This document shows, one piece after another, positions 1 to 7,897 of a stretch of 11,201 nucleotides of DNA. The position numbers and the translations under genes are program-made. Source of the stretch: Gemmatimonadota bacterium. Lineage in GTDB: Bacteria > Gemmatimonadota > Gemmatimonadetes > Gemmatimonadales > Gemmatimonadaceae. The stretch is taken from the NCBI GenBank assembly GCA_003222065.1, contig QHUV01000072.1:1-11201 (forward strand), in the 5' to 3' direction. Under the pieces are notes generated by a model, which worked only from the letters and a program-made list of their open reading frames with translations, ran no database searches and was not told where the DNA came from. Position 1 is the stretch's first letter. Every line of letters starts with the position of its first letter.

Positions 1-381
1 CCGATAATGGAGCGACGGACCGACGCCACGTTTGCGTGCGCGAGCGAGCAGATCCTTCGAGAGATCCAGTCCGTCAACACGAAAGCCGGCCTCGGCGAGT
101 AAGTGGGCGTGGCGGCCTTGCCCGCAGGGGACGTCGAGGACGCGCGCGCCGGCGTGGAGTCCGAGAACTTCGATGAGCCGCGCGACTTCCTGGCGATCGC
201 GCTCGAGGGTGAACAGCGGGTCATATTCTCGGAGGTACTGATCGTCGAAGTAGGTCGACCACCAGTCGGCAACCGCTATCGAGCGAGTTGCCGGATGAAC
301 GGCGTCGTCGGCGGCCGTTAGGCGATTCTTACTTCCGCCAAGATCTGCCAGCAATTCCGGTCCAGCCCCATTCGTCGACAC
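1..381 (-). CDS. Class I SAM-dependent methyltransferase, N-terminal part (runs off the left edge)
   Basis: The frame is open for 127 codons and continues past the window edge. It starts with GTG immediately after the TGA of the mutase gene (zero spacing), so translation is probably coupled; a TTG ten codons in is an alternative start. Residues 39-53 (DWWSTYFDDQYLREY) match an N-terminal element common in small UbiE-like methyltransferases. Residues 81-91 (VLDVPCGQGRH) are motif I, the SAM-binding glycine loop, and residues 102-108 (VDGLDLS) are motif II with the acidic residue expected to hold the SAM ribose. The first 35 or so residues look unstructured. The substrate cannot be told because the C-terminal half is missing. 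Placement after the mutase suggests co-transcription but gives no clear functional link. The family assignment is solid and the exact start less so. Confidence 0.85.
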   Translation of the reverse strand, partial: MSTNGAGPELLADLGGSKNRLTAADDAVHPATRSIAVADWWSTYFDDQYLREYDPLFTLERDRQEVARLIEVLGLHAGARVLDVPCGQGRHAHLLAEAGFRVDGLDLSKDLLARARKRGVGPSLHYR

Positions 382-2082
382 TCAGAAGAAGACCGGCTCT
401 CGATAGGCACCGAAAACGCTCTCCAACGTCGACCGGATCTCGTAGAGCGTACAGTACTGTCGCGCGCACTCGAGGATGTAGGGCATGGTATTCTCCGTGC
501 CTCGCGCCGCCGTGCGCAGCGCCTCGAGCGCGCGGCGGCAGGCCGCATCGTCACGGGTCTTTCTGACCTTCGCCAGCCGTTCGCGCTGAGACTTCTCGGT
601 ATCCTCGCCAACCCTGAGCAGCGGGATCGTCAACTCCGGCTCGTCGGTGACGAATTCATTCACGCCGACGATTACGCGCCGCTGCTGCTCGATCTCCCAT
701 TGCTGTCTCGCCGCCGACTCGGCAATCTTACGCTGGAACCACCCCTGCTCGAGGCCGCGCACGACCCCGCCGATCCGGTCGATCTCGGTGAACAGCGATT
801 CCGCTTCCTCCTCGAGGCGATTCGTGAGTGCCTCGAGGTAGTAGGATCCGCCGAGGGGGTCGATGACGTTAGGCACCCCGGTTTCGTAGGCGAGGAGCTG
901 CTGTGTGCGAAGCGCCACCTGCACCGCTTGCTCGCTGGGGAGCGCAAGCGTCTCGTCCATCGAGTTGGTGTGGAGCGATTGAGTTCCGCCAAGTACCGCG
1001 GCGAGGGCCTGATAGGCGACGCGCACGACGTTGTTCATCGGTTGCTGCGCCGTCAGCGTAACGCCCGCGGTCTGCGAGTGGAATCGCATCGTCCACGAAC
1101 GCGGGCTCCGCGCTCGATAGCGCTCCTTCATGTGCCTCGCCCAAATGCGCCGTGCGGCCCGGAGCTTAGCGATCTCCTCGAAGAAGTCGTTATGGATGTC
1201 CCAGAAGAACGAGAGTCGCGGCGCGAATTGATCGACGTCGAGGCCCCGCGCGATGCCCCGTTCGACATAGGTGAATCCATCGGCAAGCGTGAAGGCGAGC
1301 TCCTGCGCCGCCGTCGCGCCGGCCTCGCGAATGTGATATCCGGAGATCGAGATTGTATTCCACTGTGGGGCTTGCGCTGCTCCCCACTCGAAGCAGTCGA
1401 CGATGAGGCGGAGCGCCGGCTCGATCGGAAAGCACCACGCGTGCTGCGCCATGTACTCTTTTAGAATGTCGTTCTGAATAGTTCCGCGCAGCTTGTCTGC
1501 CGAGACGCCGTGTTTTTCGGCGGCCGCGATGTAAAAGGCCCAGAGAATGATCGCTGGGCCGTTGATAGTCATTGACGTCGAGACTTGATCCATGGGGATG
1601 CCGTCAAAGAGCGTCTCCATGTCCGCAAGGCTCGAGATTGCCACGCCGGTCTTGCCGACCTCGCCTTCCGACCGCGCGTGATCGGAGTCGTATCCCATCA
1701 GCGTTGGGAAATCGAACGCCGTGGACAGTCCCGTCTGGCCGTGGGCGAGGAGGAACTTGAATCGCTCGTTCGTATCGCGGGCGCTGCCGAATCCGGCGAA
1801 CTGCCGCATGGTCCACAGCCGGCCACGATATCCGGTCGGATGAATGCCTCGTGTATACGGATACGCGCCGGGCACGCCGAGGTCCGTTGCTGTCTGCGAT
1901 GGCACGTCGAGCGCCGTGTACAGTGGCTCGACTTCGCGCGCCGAGTTCACGAAGCCAATCTCGCGGAGCTCACCCTCGGCGTACCGGCGACGCCACTCGG
2001 CGACTTCGGCGCGCAATCGTTCCAGCTCTTGCCGCGGATCCCCGTCGCTGAGCTCTTGCAGTTGATCTCGCGTGGACGTCAT
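382..2082 (-). CDS. icmA: B12-dependent acyl-CoA mutase, catalytic (large) subunit, isobutyryl-CoA mutase-like
   Basis: This is a 566-residue TIM-barrel subunit of the methylmalonyl-CoA mutase family, which rearranges acyl-CoA carbon skeletons using adenosylcobalamin. Family landmarks are present: [10 protein letters not shown] (90-99), [10 protein letters not shown] (201-210), SISGYH (245-250, with the catalytic His at 250), and SLHTNSMDE. The cobalamin-binding domain (DxHxxG) is absent, so a separate small subunit is needed; the length fits stand-alone IcmA-type subunits rather than fused subunits of about 730 residues. Two substrate-pocket positions differ from methylmalonyl-CoA mutase: Phe95 where it has Tyr89, and Gln213 where it has Arg207. 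Phe/Gln is the isobutyryl-CoA mutase pattern, so the substrate is more likely isobutyryl/n-butyryl-CoA than methylmalonyl-CoA. The ATG at 2082 overlaps the meaB stop (ATGA). A longer in-frame start at 2223 lies wholly inside meaB and was rejected. The family is certain; the gene symbol rests on those residues. Confidence 0.88.
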   Translation of the reverse strand: MTSTRDQLQELSDGDPRQELERLRAEVAEWRRRYAEGELREIGFVNSAREVEPLYTALDVPSQTATDLGVPGAYPYTRGIHPTGYRGRLWTMRQFAGFGSARDTNERFKFLLAHGQTGLSTAFDFPTLMGYDSDHARSEGEVGKTGVAISSLADMETLFDGIPMDQVSTSMTINGPAIILWAFYIAAAEKHGVSADKLRGTIQNDILKEYMAQHAWCFPIEPALRLIVDCFEWGAAQAPQWNTISISGYHIREAGATAAQELAFTLADGFTYVERGIARGLDVDQFAPRLSFFWDIHNDFFEEIAKLRAARRIWARHMKERYRARSPRSWTMRFHSQTAGVTLTAQQPMNNVVRVAYQALAAVLGGTQSLHTNSMDETLALPSEQAVQVALRTQQLLAYETGVPNVIDPLGGSYYLEALTNRLEEEAESLFTEIDRIGGVVRGLEQGWFQRKIAESAARQQWEIEQQRRVIVGVNEFVTDEPELTIPLLRVGEDTEKSQRERLAKVRKTRDDAACRRALEALRTAARGTENTMPYILECARQYCTLYEIRSTLESVFGAYREPVFF

Positions 2083-3122
2083 CGGGCGTCGTTCTCCGTA
2101 TGTGTCAGAAGGTTCGCGCTGCGCTCGAGCAACTCGTCGGCGACGGCGAACGGATTGGTCTTGCCATTCTCGAGGTCGGCGAGTCGCGCGTCGAGCCAGC
2201 GATTCGTAGCATCGTCGCTCCACAAACGACGCCTCACCTGACGCTCTACAACTTCTATGACCCGCGCCCGCAACCTTGCTCGGCGGCGCTCGCGTAGCAA
2301 GCCACTTCGTTCAAGATAATGAAAGTGACGGTCCACGGCGCTCACGACGTCGGCAATTCCCTCGCCGGCCGGCGCGACCGTCCGCAGAACGGGTGGCGTC
2401 CACGTCGCCTCGTCGCTTTTGGCTGCCTCACGAGCGGCGCGGGCGGGATTCATCGCCAGCTTTTCGTCGCGCGTCATCGCTCGGCCGAGGTCGACCCCGT
2501 GATGTGCGGGGACATTCTTGAGCGTGTGGCCGCCGCGGAGTCCGAGCATCAGCTCAAGCTCATGGCGCAGGCGGTCGGACCCTGGCCGGTCGGCCTTGTT
2601 CACGACAAAGATGTCGGCGATCTCCATCAGGCCGGCCTTGAGCGTCTGGATCGAGTCCCCCGATTCCGGGACCAACACGACGACGCTGCTGTCCGCGGTG
2701 CGCGCAATGTCGAGCTCACTCTGTCCGACACCAACCGTCTCGATAAGTATTTGCTCAATACCGAAGGCATCGAGGACGTCGGCGACTTCTCGCGTCGACG
2801 CGGCGAGACCGCCAAGCGACCCACGCGTCGCCATCGAACGGATGAAGACGCCGGGATCGAGGGCGACGGACTCCATACGAATCCGATCGCCGAGGAGCGC
2901 TCCACCGGTAAATGGCGAGGTCGGATCGACGGCAACAACACCCACCGATTGTCCAGCCGCTCGGTATGAGGCAACGAGCGCCGTGGTCAGTGTGCTCTTC
3001 CCGGCACCGGGCGGACCGGTAATACCGATGCGCCGCGCCCGACCAAGGCGCGAATGAAATGTCGCGAGCAGGAGCTCGAAGCCCCGGCGGTGATTTTCGA
3101 CGACGCTAACGGCTCGCGCCAA
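2079..3122 (-). CDS. meaB: MeaB/ArgK family GTPase, mutase chaperone, probably missing its normal N-terminus
   Basis: This is a G3E-family P-loop GTPase that gates cofactor loading and protects B12-dependent acyl-CoA mutases; the mutase gene overlaps it by 4 bases. Visible motifs: Walker A GPPGAGKS (36-43), the MeaB signature DPTSPFTGG followed by GDRIRM (66-83), the switch region ETVGVGQSE (128-136), and the guanine-specificity motif NKAD (175-178). The stretch at about 195-243 looks longer than usual. The only start in frame after the upstream TGA (3164-3162) is TTG at 3122, preceded by a purine tract GGGAAAAAGG (3128-3137) that could act as ribosome binding site. However, family-like sequence ([16 protein letters not shown]) continues in frame upstream of this TTG to about 3158 and then stops dead at the corC2 junction. 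The original start and roughly 10-20 residues therefore appear lost. The G domain is intact, so the protein may still work from the TTG. Confidence 0.9.
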   Translation of the reverse strand: MARAVSVVENHRRGFELLLATFHSRLGRARRIGITGPPGAGKSTLTTALVASYRAAGQSVGVVAVDPTSPFTGGALLGDRIRMESVALDPGVFIRSMATRGSLGGLAASTREVADVLDAFGIEQILIETVGVGQSELDIARTADSSVVVLVPESGDSIQTLKAGLMEIADIFVVNKADRPGSDRLRHELELMLGLRGGHTLKNVPAHHGVDLGRAMTRDEKLAMNPARAAREAAKSDEATWTPPVLRTVAPAGEGIADVVSAVDRHFHYLERSGLLRERRRARLRARVIEVVERQVRRRLWSDDATNRWLDARLADLENGKTNPFAVADELLERSANLLTHTENDAR

Positions 3123-3982
3123 GGCGGCCTTTTTCCCGGCGTCGAAGTCGGCGAGAAGCCCTCATTGCAGGGCGCGTCGGGCGTCGCCGTCGCCACCGGC
3201 CGCAATGGTGGAAAGGTCTCAGCTCCCGCCTTGAGGACGTCGAACGCGTGCACCATGCCTCGCACGTCGTCGAGCGTTCCATGATAGATCGGGACGCGGC
3301 TGTAATTCGACTGCGCGATTCGCGCCGCCAGGGTGCGTGCATCGAGCGTGTCGTCCAGCGCGAAAATCTCGGCGCGTGGCGTCATCACGTCGCGCACGCG
3401 CTTCGCGCCGAATTCGACGACGCCACTGATGATCGCGATCTCCTCGCGCTCGCCGACACCCTCCAATTCTCCCTCGCGCAACAGATCGTGCAGTGCCTCG
3501 CGCTCGACGTCGACTGACGCGCGTCCGCGAAGGCGCTCGAACGGGGCAGCCGCGCGCCGTCCTAGACTGACGATCGGTGCCACGATCAACTCAACGGCGC
3601 GAAGCACCGGTACGACGACCGGAATCAGGTATGTCGGCCACTGCCGCGCCACGGCACGTGCCAGCACCTGTCCGGCCAGCACGACCAACGCGACGAACAC
3701 CGCGACGTCGACGAGAAGTTGCGATCCGCCATGCTTCAAGCCCAGCATCACGCCTGAAAAGACCAACGTGAGCGCGACACCCGTGCTCGCGCCAATGAGC
3801 AGCCGGTGCGGGCGCTCGAGGTACGTCACCGCCGCGCCAGAGCCACGGAGACGCCGTTCCGTCCAGTGACGCAGCCAGATGCGGCTCACCGAGCGCACGG
3901 CCATGGCCCCGGCGGTCAGCCATCCGACGATCAACAGTGCGATCGCGAAGACGTACGGACGATCGAGGAGCTCGGCGCTCAT
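2987..3982 (-). CDS. CorC/HlyC-type CNNM-CBS protein, truncated inside its second CBS domain
   Basis: A membrane protein of the CNNM/CorC family (Mg2+/Co2+ export or 'hemolysin' type). The ATG at 3982 overlaps the stop of the preceding paralogue (ATGA). Hydrophobic segments lie at about 10-28, 61-81, 91-110 and 118-140. A CBS domain follows at about 195-252 (RVRDVMTPR, SRVPIYHGTLDDVRGMVHAFDVL). Family-like sequence ends at Asn273-Glu274 (codon 3161-3163), near the beginning of CBS2. The helix and EYGGTAG-type segment and the CorC_HlyC C-terminal domain, both present in the upstream paralogue, are missing. After residue 274 the frame runs on for 57 residues that resemble nothing and are an out-of-phase reading of the start of meaB, ending at 2987. 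In the membrane domain the Glu of the conserved GE-x-x-P-K/R motif is Gln105 (GQVLAR). It is probably a broken gene or partly functional remnant, unless the junction is an assembly error. Confidence 0.8.
   Translation of the reverse strand: MSAELLDRPYVFAIALLIVGWLTAGAMAVRSVSRIWLRHWTERRLRGSGAAVTYLERPHRLLIGASTGVALTLVFSGVMLGLKHGGSQLLVDVAVFVALVVLAGQVLARAVARQWPTYLIPVVVPVLRAVELIVAPIVSLGRRAAAPFERLRGRASVDVEREALHDLLREGELEGVGEREEIAIISGVVEFGAKRVRDVMTPRAEIFALDDTLDARTLAARIAQSNYSRVPIYHGTLDDVRGMVHAFDVLKAGAETFPPLRPVATATPDAPCNEGFSPTSTPGKRPPWREPLASSKITAGASSSCSRHFIRALVGRGASVLPVRPVPGRAH
3150..3172 (-). other. Apparent deletion junction between corC2 and meaB
   Basis: On one side the minus-strand frame encodes CorC-like sequence up to APCNE (codons to 3161). 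On the other side, starting about 3158 in a different frame, it encodes MeaB-like sequence (LLADFDAG). The MeaB frame meets TGA at 3164-3162, exactly at the transition. What is missing between them is about 40 residues of CBS2, a CorC_HlyC domain of about 80 residues, and the meaB start with perhaps 10-20 residues, i.e. on the order of 400 bases. The estimate comes from comparison with the intact paralogue at 3979-5211 and my knowledge of the MeaB family, not from an alignment program. Confidence 0.65.
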
Positions 3983-5211
3983 CGAGGGGCCACCAGCGCC
4001 GGCTGCATGCGCTCGAAGTACACTCGCTCGATGCGGCGTCGCCTAACGCGTTCCACGACGACGCGAACGCCGGCGCGCGTCACCGATTCCCCCGATCGGG
4101 GAACGCGTCCAAACAGGCCATATACCAATCCCCCGACGGTCGTGACGCCGTGCACGCCAAAGTCGACGCCGATCAGCTCGCGCAGCTCGTCTACCGGGAC
4201 GCGACCGGCCACCCAAAAGCGCGACGGCCCCTCGCGCTCGACGTCGGGCTCCTCGACATCGTATTCGTCGCGAATCTCGCCGACGATTTCCTCGAGCACG
4301 TCCTCGATCGTGACCAAACCCGCCGTGCCGCCGTACTCGTCGCTGACGATGGCGATATGAGTGTGGCTGGATTTGAAGTCGCGCAACTGGGCGTCGATCG
4401 TCTTTGTTGTCGGAATGAACACCGCGCCGCGTACGAGCCGCAGCCAGCCGCCCTCAGGTTCTGCGTCGGTGACCACGGCGGCGAGGAGATCCTTCGCGTA
4501 CAGAATCCCGATGACGTTGTCCAACGTGTCGTCGTAGACCGGAAAGCGGGCGTGCTCGGAGCTGCGAACGCGATCGAGGACCTCGGACCAGGGCGTCGTC
4601 GCGGCGATGCCGACGATGTCGACGCGGGGCACCATCACCTCCCGCACCTCGGTATCGCCTAACGAAAACACGCCATGGAGGAGGGCCTCCTCGGCGCTGG
4701 ACACGTCAGCCTCGGCGGCGACGACCTCCCGAAAGCGCTCGGCGCTCGTTTCCTCCTCGGCCGCTCCGTCGGCCGCCGGAAGAATGCGTTGTAGCGAGCG
4801 TTCGAGTGCCGCGCCGAGCGCGACGATGGGCCGCAGCAGCAGCGTCGCGCCGCGAATGAAATCGCGAAGGGCGTCAACAGCTCGCGCGCCGAGACCGTAA
4901 CCGATCGACCGCGCCATTCCTTCCGTTAGCGCAACGAGTGCGACGGCGAGCAGTACGGCGGCCAAGGCACGCGTTGCAAATGACCAACCGGACGGCAGCC
5001 CCTGGGCGATCGCCGCGCCCGCACCCACGTGCGCGAGGACGCGAAGCGCCGACAGCGCGCGATGTGCTCGTTCCCGGTCGTGTATGGCGCCCCCCGGGTG
5101 CTCAGCTGGTGACCCGGCCGGATCAAAGGACAGAAGTGCTCCATCGGCAATGGAGCACGCGGCACCGACTATTGATGCGAGAGCGCAGACCAGCCACGGC
5201 ACGATGATCAC
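3979..5211 (-). CDS. CorC/HlyC family CNNM-CBS membrane protein (complete)
   Basis: A 410-residue protein with the usual CorC order: a short CNNM/DUF21-like membrane part (hydrophobic segments at about 3-28, 54-70, 76-97 and 120-138), CBS1 (about 187-245, EVMVPRVDIVG and ARFPVYDDTLDNVIGILYAKDLL), CBS2 (about 258-310, HIAIVSDEYGGTAGLVTIED), a VGEIRDEYD linker, and a C-terminal CorC_HlyC domain (about 328-402, FWVAGRVPVDEL and TTVGGLVYGLFGRVP). The family is linked to Mg2+/Co2+ efflux, and the paired CBS module binds adenine nucleotides in relatives. The membrane part is less canonical: the SxxE motif reads SIADGAL and the GE-x-x-P-K motif reads TEGMAR, so transport activity is not assured. The GTG start at 5211 overlaps the ybeY stop (GTGA), and its own stop overlaps the next paralogue's ATG. 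Tandem CorC paralogues after ybeY are a familiar arrangement. Confidence 0.9.
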   Translation of the reverse strand: MIIVPWLVCALASIVGAACSIADGALLSFDPAGSPAEHPGGAIHDRERAHRALSALRVLAHVGAGAAIAQGLPSGWSFATRALAAVLLAVALVALTEGMARSIGYGLGARAVDALRDFIRGATLLLRPIVALGAALERSLQRILPAADGAAEEETSAERFREVVAAEADVSSAEEALLHGVFSLGDTEVREVMVPRVDIVGIAATTPWSEVLDRVRSSEHARFPVYDDTLDNVIGILYAKDLLAAVVTDAEPEGGWLRLVRGAVFIPTTKTIDAQLRDFKSSHTHIAIVSDEYGGTAGLVTIEDVLEEIVGEIRDEYDVEEPDVEREGPSRFWVAGRVPVDELRELIGVDFGVHGVTTVGGLVYGLFGRVPRSGESVTRAGVRVVVERVRRRRIERVYFERMQPALVAPR

Positions 5212-5690
5212 GCGGCGGACCTCGCGCTCCGCTGCCGGCGCGAGCGGCTATGGAAGCGCTGGAGCGACGCGACGAGCTCCTCCTGTCGGCGCCACATGCG
5301 GGAGGCGATGCGTTCGCGTCCATCCGGATGGTCGAAGCCCAGGACGTGAAGCACGCCATGCACGACGAGCCGCGTCAGCTCCTCGCGTAGCGATGAGCCG
5401 TGCGCGGCCGCGTTCCGCCGCGCAACGTCGGGAGCGACGTAGATGTCTCCAATCAATGGCCCACGCGGGGTCTCGGGCGCCAGCCGGAACGAAATGACGT
5501 CGGTTGGACCGCGATGCCGAAGATGTCGCCTGTTCAAGGCGGCGATCCGCCGATTGCCAACAAAGGTGATCGACAGCCGAGCATCATCGACTGCCTCGGC
5601 GCGTAGTACGGCGCGCGCGATCGCCGCGACGCGTCGCCGTGTGAGCGGGATCCGCACGCCGTCGTCATCCACGTCGACGACGCGCGTCAT
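5208..5690 (-). CDS. ybeY: Endoribonuclease/rRNA maturation factor YbeY
   Basis: YbeY is a metal-dependent single-strand endoribonuclease needed for 16S rRNA 3'-end maturation and 70S ribosome quality control. The 160-residue product is of normal length. The UPF0054 signature HGVLHVLGFDH (111-121) supplies the three zinc-binding His residues (111, 115, 121). The conserved GPTDVISF (61-68) and GDIYV (81-85) segments are present, with LNRRHL (52-57) upstream. The C-terminal 20 residues are rich in Arg and Ser and probably disordered. ATG at 5690 overlaps the stop of the 7TM-HD gene (ATGA), and the stop overlaps the GTG of the CorC gene. The phoH-pgpH-ybeY order is the widely conserved one, which supports the call. 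Confidence 0.97.
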   Translation of the reverse strand: MTRVVDVDDDGVRIPLTRRRVAAIARAVLRAEAVDDARLSITFVGNRRIAALNRRHLRHRGPTDVISFRLAPETPRGPLIGDIYVAPDVARRNAAAHGSSLREELTRLVVHGVLHVLGFDHPDGRERIASRMWRRQEELVASLQRFHSRSRRQRSARSAA

Positions 5691-7897
5691 ACCGACGCGA
5701 ACTCGGACGTCACGCCGCCGCTCGACGCCGGGTAATCGATGCGATTGTGGTACATGCCGCTGAGCACGCGCACGAACTCGTCCTTGATGACGTCGAGCTG
5801 CTTGAGCGTGAGTGGCGCATCGCGCAGCTGGCCTTGCTCGATCCGCTGCCTAACGATGTGGTCGACGACGTCGCGGATCTTCTCCGGGGTCGGCTCGGCG
5901 AGCACGCGCGTCGCCGCTTCCACGCCATCGGCGAGCATGACGACGGCCGTCTCGGCGGTCTGCGGAAGAGGCCCGGGATAGGAAAACTCGTTCGGATCGG
6001 GCGTGACACCACCCCGCTCCTTGGCCTTCTCGAGGAAATACGCGATCGGCCCGGTGCCGTGATGCTCGGTGATGAACGCCCGGAGCGCGCGCGGCAGCTT
6101 GTGCTCCTCGGCCATCTCGAGCCCTTCGCGCACGTGGTTACGAATGATCTGAGCGCTCGTGCCGGGCTTGAGCTTGTCGTGCGGATTTCGCCCCTTTGCT
6201 TGATTCTCGACGAAGTACTGTGGCTTGGCGATTTTGCCGATGTCGTGGTAGTACGCGCCGACTCGAGCGAGGAGCGCGTTGGCGCCGATCGCGCGCGCTG
6301 CCGCTTCGGCGAGGTTGGCGATGGCAATCGTGTGCGCATAGGTTCCCGGCGCCTCGAGACTCAACCGCTGCATCAGCGGCCGATTGAGGTCCGACCATTC
6401 GAGGAGCGTCAAATCGGTCTCGATGCCGGTGAATAGCTCGGCCATCGGCAACAGGAGCAGCGCCACCAGGACCGAGACGACGGCATTGAGCGCGCCGTAG
6501 CCCGCCGATGTTAAAATCTCGTGTCCAGGGAGGTCGAGCGCCAGGCCGATCGCCACGGCAGTCGTTAGGTACGCGGCTGCGATGGCGAGAATCCACAGGT
6601 AGGTTTGATTCCGCCGACTTACGACGCGCACACTAAACGCCGCGACCGCGCCGCCGACCAGATTAATGAACAGACCGTTCGTGCCGCGAAACTCGCTTTG
6701 CCCGCCGACGAGCACGGCGATGACCATCACCGCGATCATGCTGATCCGCTGGTCGAAGAGCGCGCTCAGGACCACGGCGGCGATCGTAACGGGAATCAGC
6801 TCCGGATGAACCGGCCGCGCATGGCCGACAATTGCCGCGCCAACCAGGACGATCACCGTCGCGCCCGCGAACATCAGCAGCCAGCGAACGTTGCGATACA
6901 CGGCGGGCCGGAAAATCAGAATCGTTAGGCCGAGGAGAGAAATGATCAAGAAGTCGAACATGATCGCGCCGATCACGCGCCGCGCCGCCCGCTCCGTCGC
7001 TCGCCGGTGATCGACGGCATCGTGCAGAGCGCGCAGCTTGTCGTGCTCCTCGCGGCCAACGACTTCGTTCGCGCCGATGATCTTCTCGCCGACGCGGACT
7101 TCATATTTCGCGGTCGGGACCGATCGACGCATGTCTTCCCGACGGAGCTCGGTCGCCGCGGCATCGGGCACGATCGTGGGATGAAACAGCGCGCCCAATA
7201 GGCGAAAGTAGATCCCGTCGCCGATGACCGACGTCGGATCGGGGTGGATGAGACGCGCCCGACTGATCAGCATCGAGAAGGTTTGAATGCTGTCCGAGGA
7301 GACCCGCCGCTCATCCTTGCCGCTGCGTAGGATGACGTCACCGCGCACGTTGTCGAGTGCGCCGCGCGAGGCGATGCCGGTGCCAAGCCATCGCTCGAAG
7401 ACGCGCTGCACTGCGCCGAGCATCGGCGTCCGGCGGCGCTCCTGCGCCAGGTACGTCGCCTCGGGAGCCGTCAGCGTCACGCCCTGCGATGCCGCGGCTT
7501 GCTGAATTCCGATGACGACATTGCGCGGGTCAGCCGCTGCCGCCGCCCCGTTCACCGCTTGGGCGAACGCGGCCAGCTGGCGCCACGTCGAATCGAGCGC
7601 GCCCGGCACGAAGTCGAACACTGGCTCGACCGTCGCCGCGGCGGCATCGCGCTCCTTCGAGAGCTCGGCGTCGGATTTAGGAACGCTAAACGCGAACGGC
7701 GCAATGACGTTGTCCGATGCCACCGAACCCACTTCATAAACAGGAAAGTCCACCGCCGGCGACGCCGGAAAGAGCAGATAGGTGAACACCGCGAGCGCCA
7801 GCGCCAACGCAACGCGCGGTCCGTGAAATCGGAGCCGCGACCTGCGAGGTGCGGCGTCCGCCGCGTTCGCTCGCTCTGCCGGCTGCTCGAGATTCAT
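5687..7897 (-). CDS. pgpH: 7TM-HD family membrane phosphohydrolase, PgpH-type (predicted c-di-AMP phosphodiesterase)
   Basis: A 736-residue protein with the PgpH layout. There is an N-terminal membrane anchor (about 28-46), a large extracytoplasmic 7TMR-HDED domain (about 50-300), and a cluster of membrane helices (about 308-329, 337-357, 366-380, 385-399, 407-423, 433-454, 465-489). A cytoplasmic HD phosphohydrolase domain follows. Metal ligands expected for the HD fold are visible: His522 (YAHT), His551-Asp552 (YYHDIGK), His588 (NHVREG), His612 or 613 (EHHGTG) and Asp657 (LADGVE). Family members hydrolyse cyclic di-AMP to pApA; activity here is inferred. ATG at 7897 overlaps the phoH stop (ATGA), and the stop overlaps ybeY. 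Such genes commonly sit between phoH and ybeY. The family call is firm and the nucleotide substrate less so. Confidence 0.93.
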   Translation of the reverse strand: MNLEQPAERANAADAAPRRSRLRFHGPRVALALALAVFTYLLFPASPAVDFPVYEVGSVASDNVIAPFAFSVPKSDAELSKERDAAAATVEPVFDFVPGALDSTWRQLAAFAQAVNGAAAAADPRNVVIGIQQAAASQGVTLTAPEATYLAQERRRTPMLGAVQRVFERWLGTGIASRGALDNVRGDVILRSGKDERRVSSDSIQTFSMLISRARLIHPDPTSVIGDGIYFRLLGALFHPTIVPDAAATELRREDMRRSVPTAKYEVRVGEKIIGANEVVGREEHDKLRALHDAVDHRRATERAARRVIGAIMFDFLIISLLGLTILIFRPAVYRNVRWLLMFAGATVIVLVGAAIVGHARPVHPELIPVTIAAVVLSALFDQRISMIAVMVIAVLVGGQSEFRGTNGLFINLVGGAVAAFSVRVVSRRNQTYLWILAIAAAYLTTAVAIGLALDLPGHEILTSAGYGALNAVVSVLVALLLLPMAELFTGIETDLTLLEWSDLNRPLMQRLSLEAPGTYAHTIAIANLAEAAARAIGANALLARVGAYYHDIGKIAKPQYFVENQAKGRNPHDKLKPGTSAQIIRNHVREGLEMAEEHKLPRALRAFITEHHGTGPIAYFLEKAKERGGVTPDPNEFSYPGPLPQTAETAVVMLADGVEAATRVLAEPTPEKIRDVVDHIVRQRIEQGQLRDAPLTLKQLDVIKDEFVRVLSGMYHNRIDYPASSGGVTSEFASV

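Noticed and set aside
700..1464. Long plus-strand open frame (254 codons) opposite the mutase.
   Set aside because: No recognisable domain, and it is antisense to a clearly conserved gene. Long antisense frames are expected in GC-rich coding DNA.
382..2082. Calling the mutase gene a standard methylmalonyl-CoA mutase (mcmA).
   Set aside because: Phe95 and Gln213 replace the Tyr and Arg typical of that enzyme. The family is right but the substrate assignment is doubtful.
2083..2223. In-frame extension of the mutase upstream of ATG 2082 (47 extra residues, very Arg-rich).
   Set aside because: It lies entirely within meaB in another frame and is compositionally noise. ATG 2082 gives the ATGA overlap seen throughout the operon and a family-typical length.
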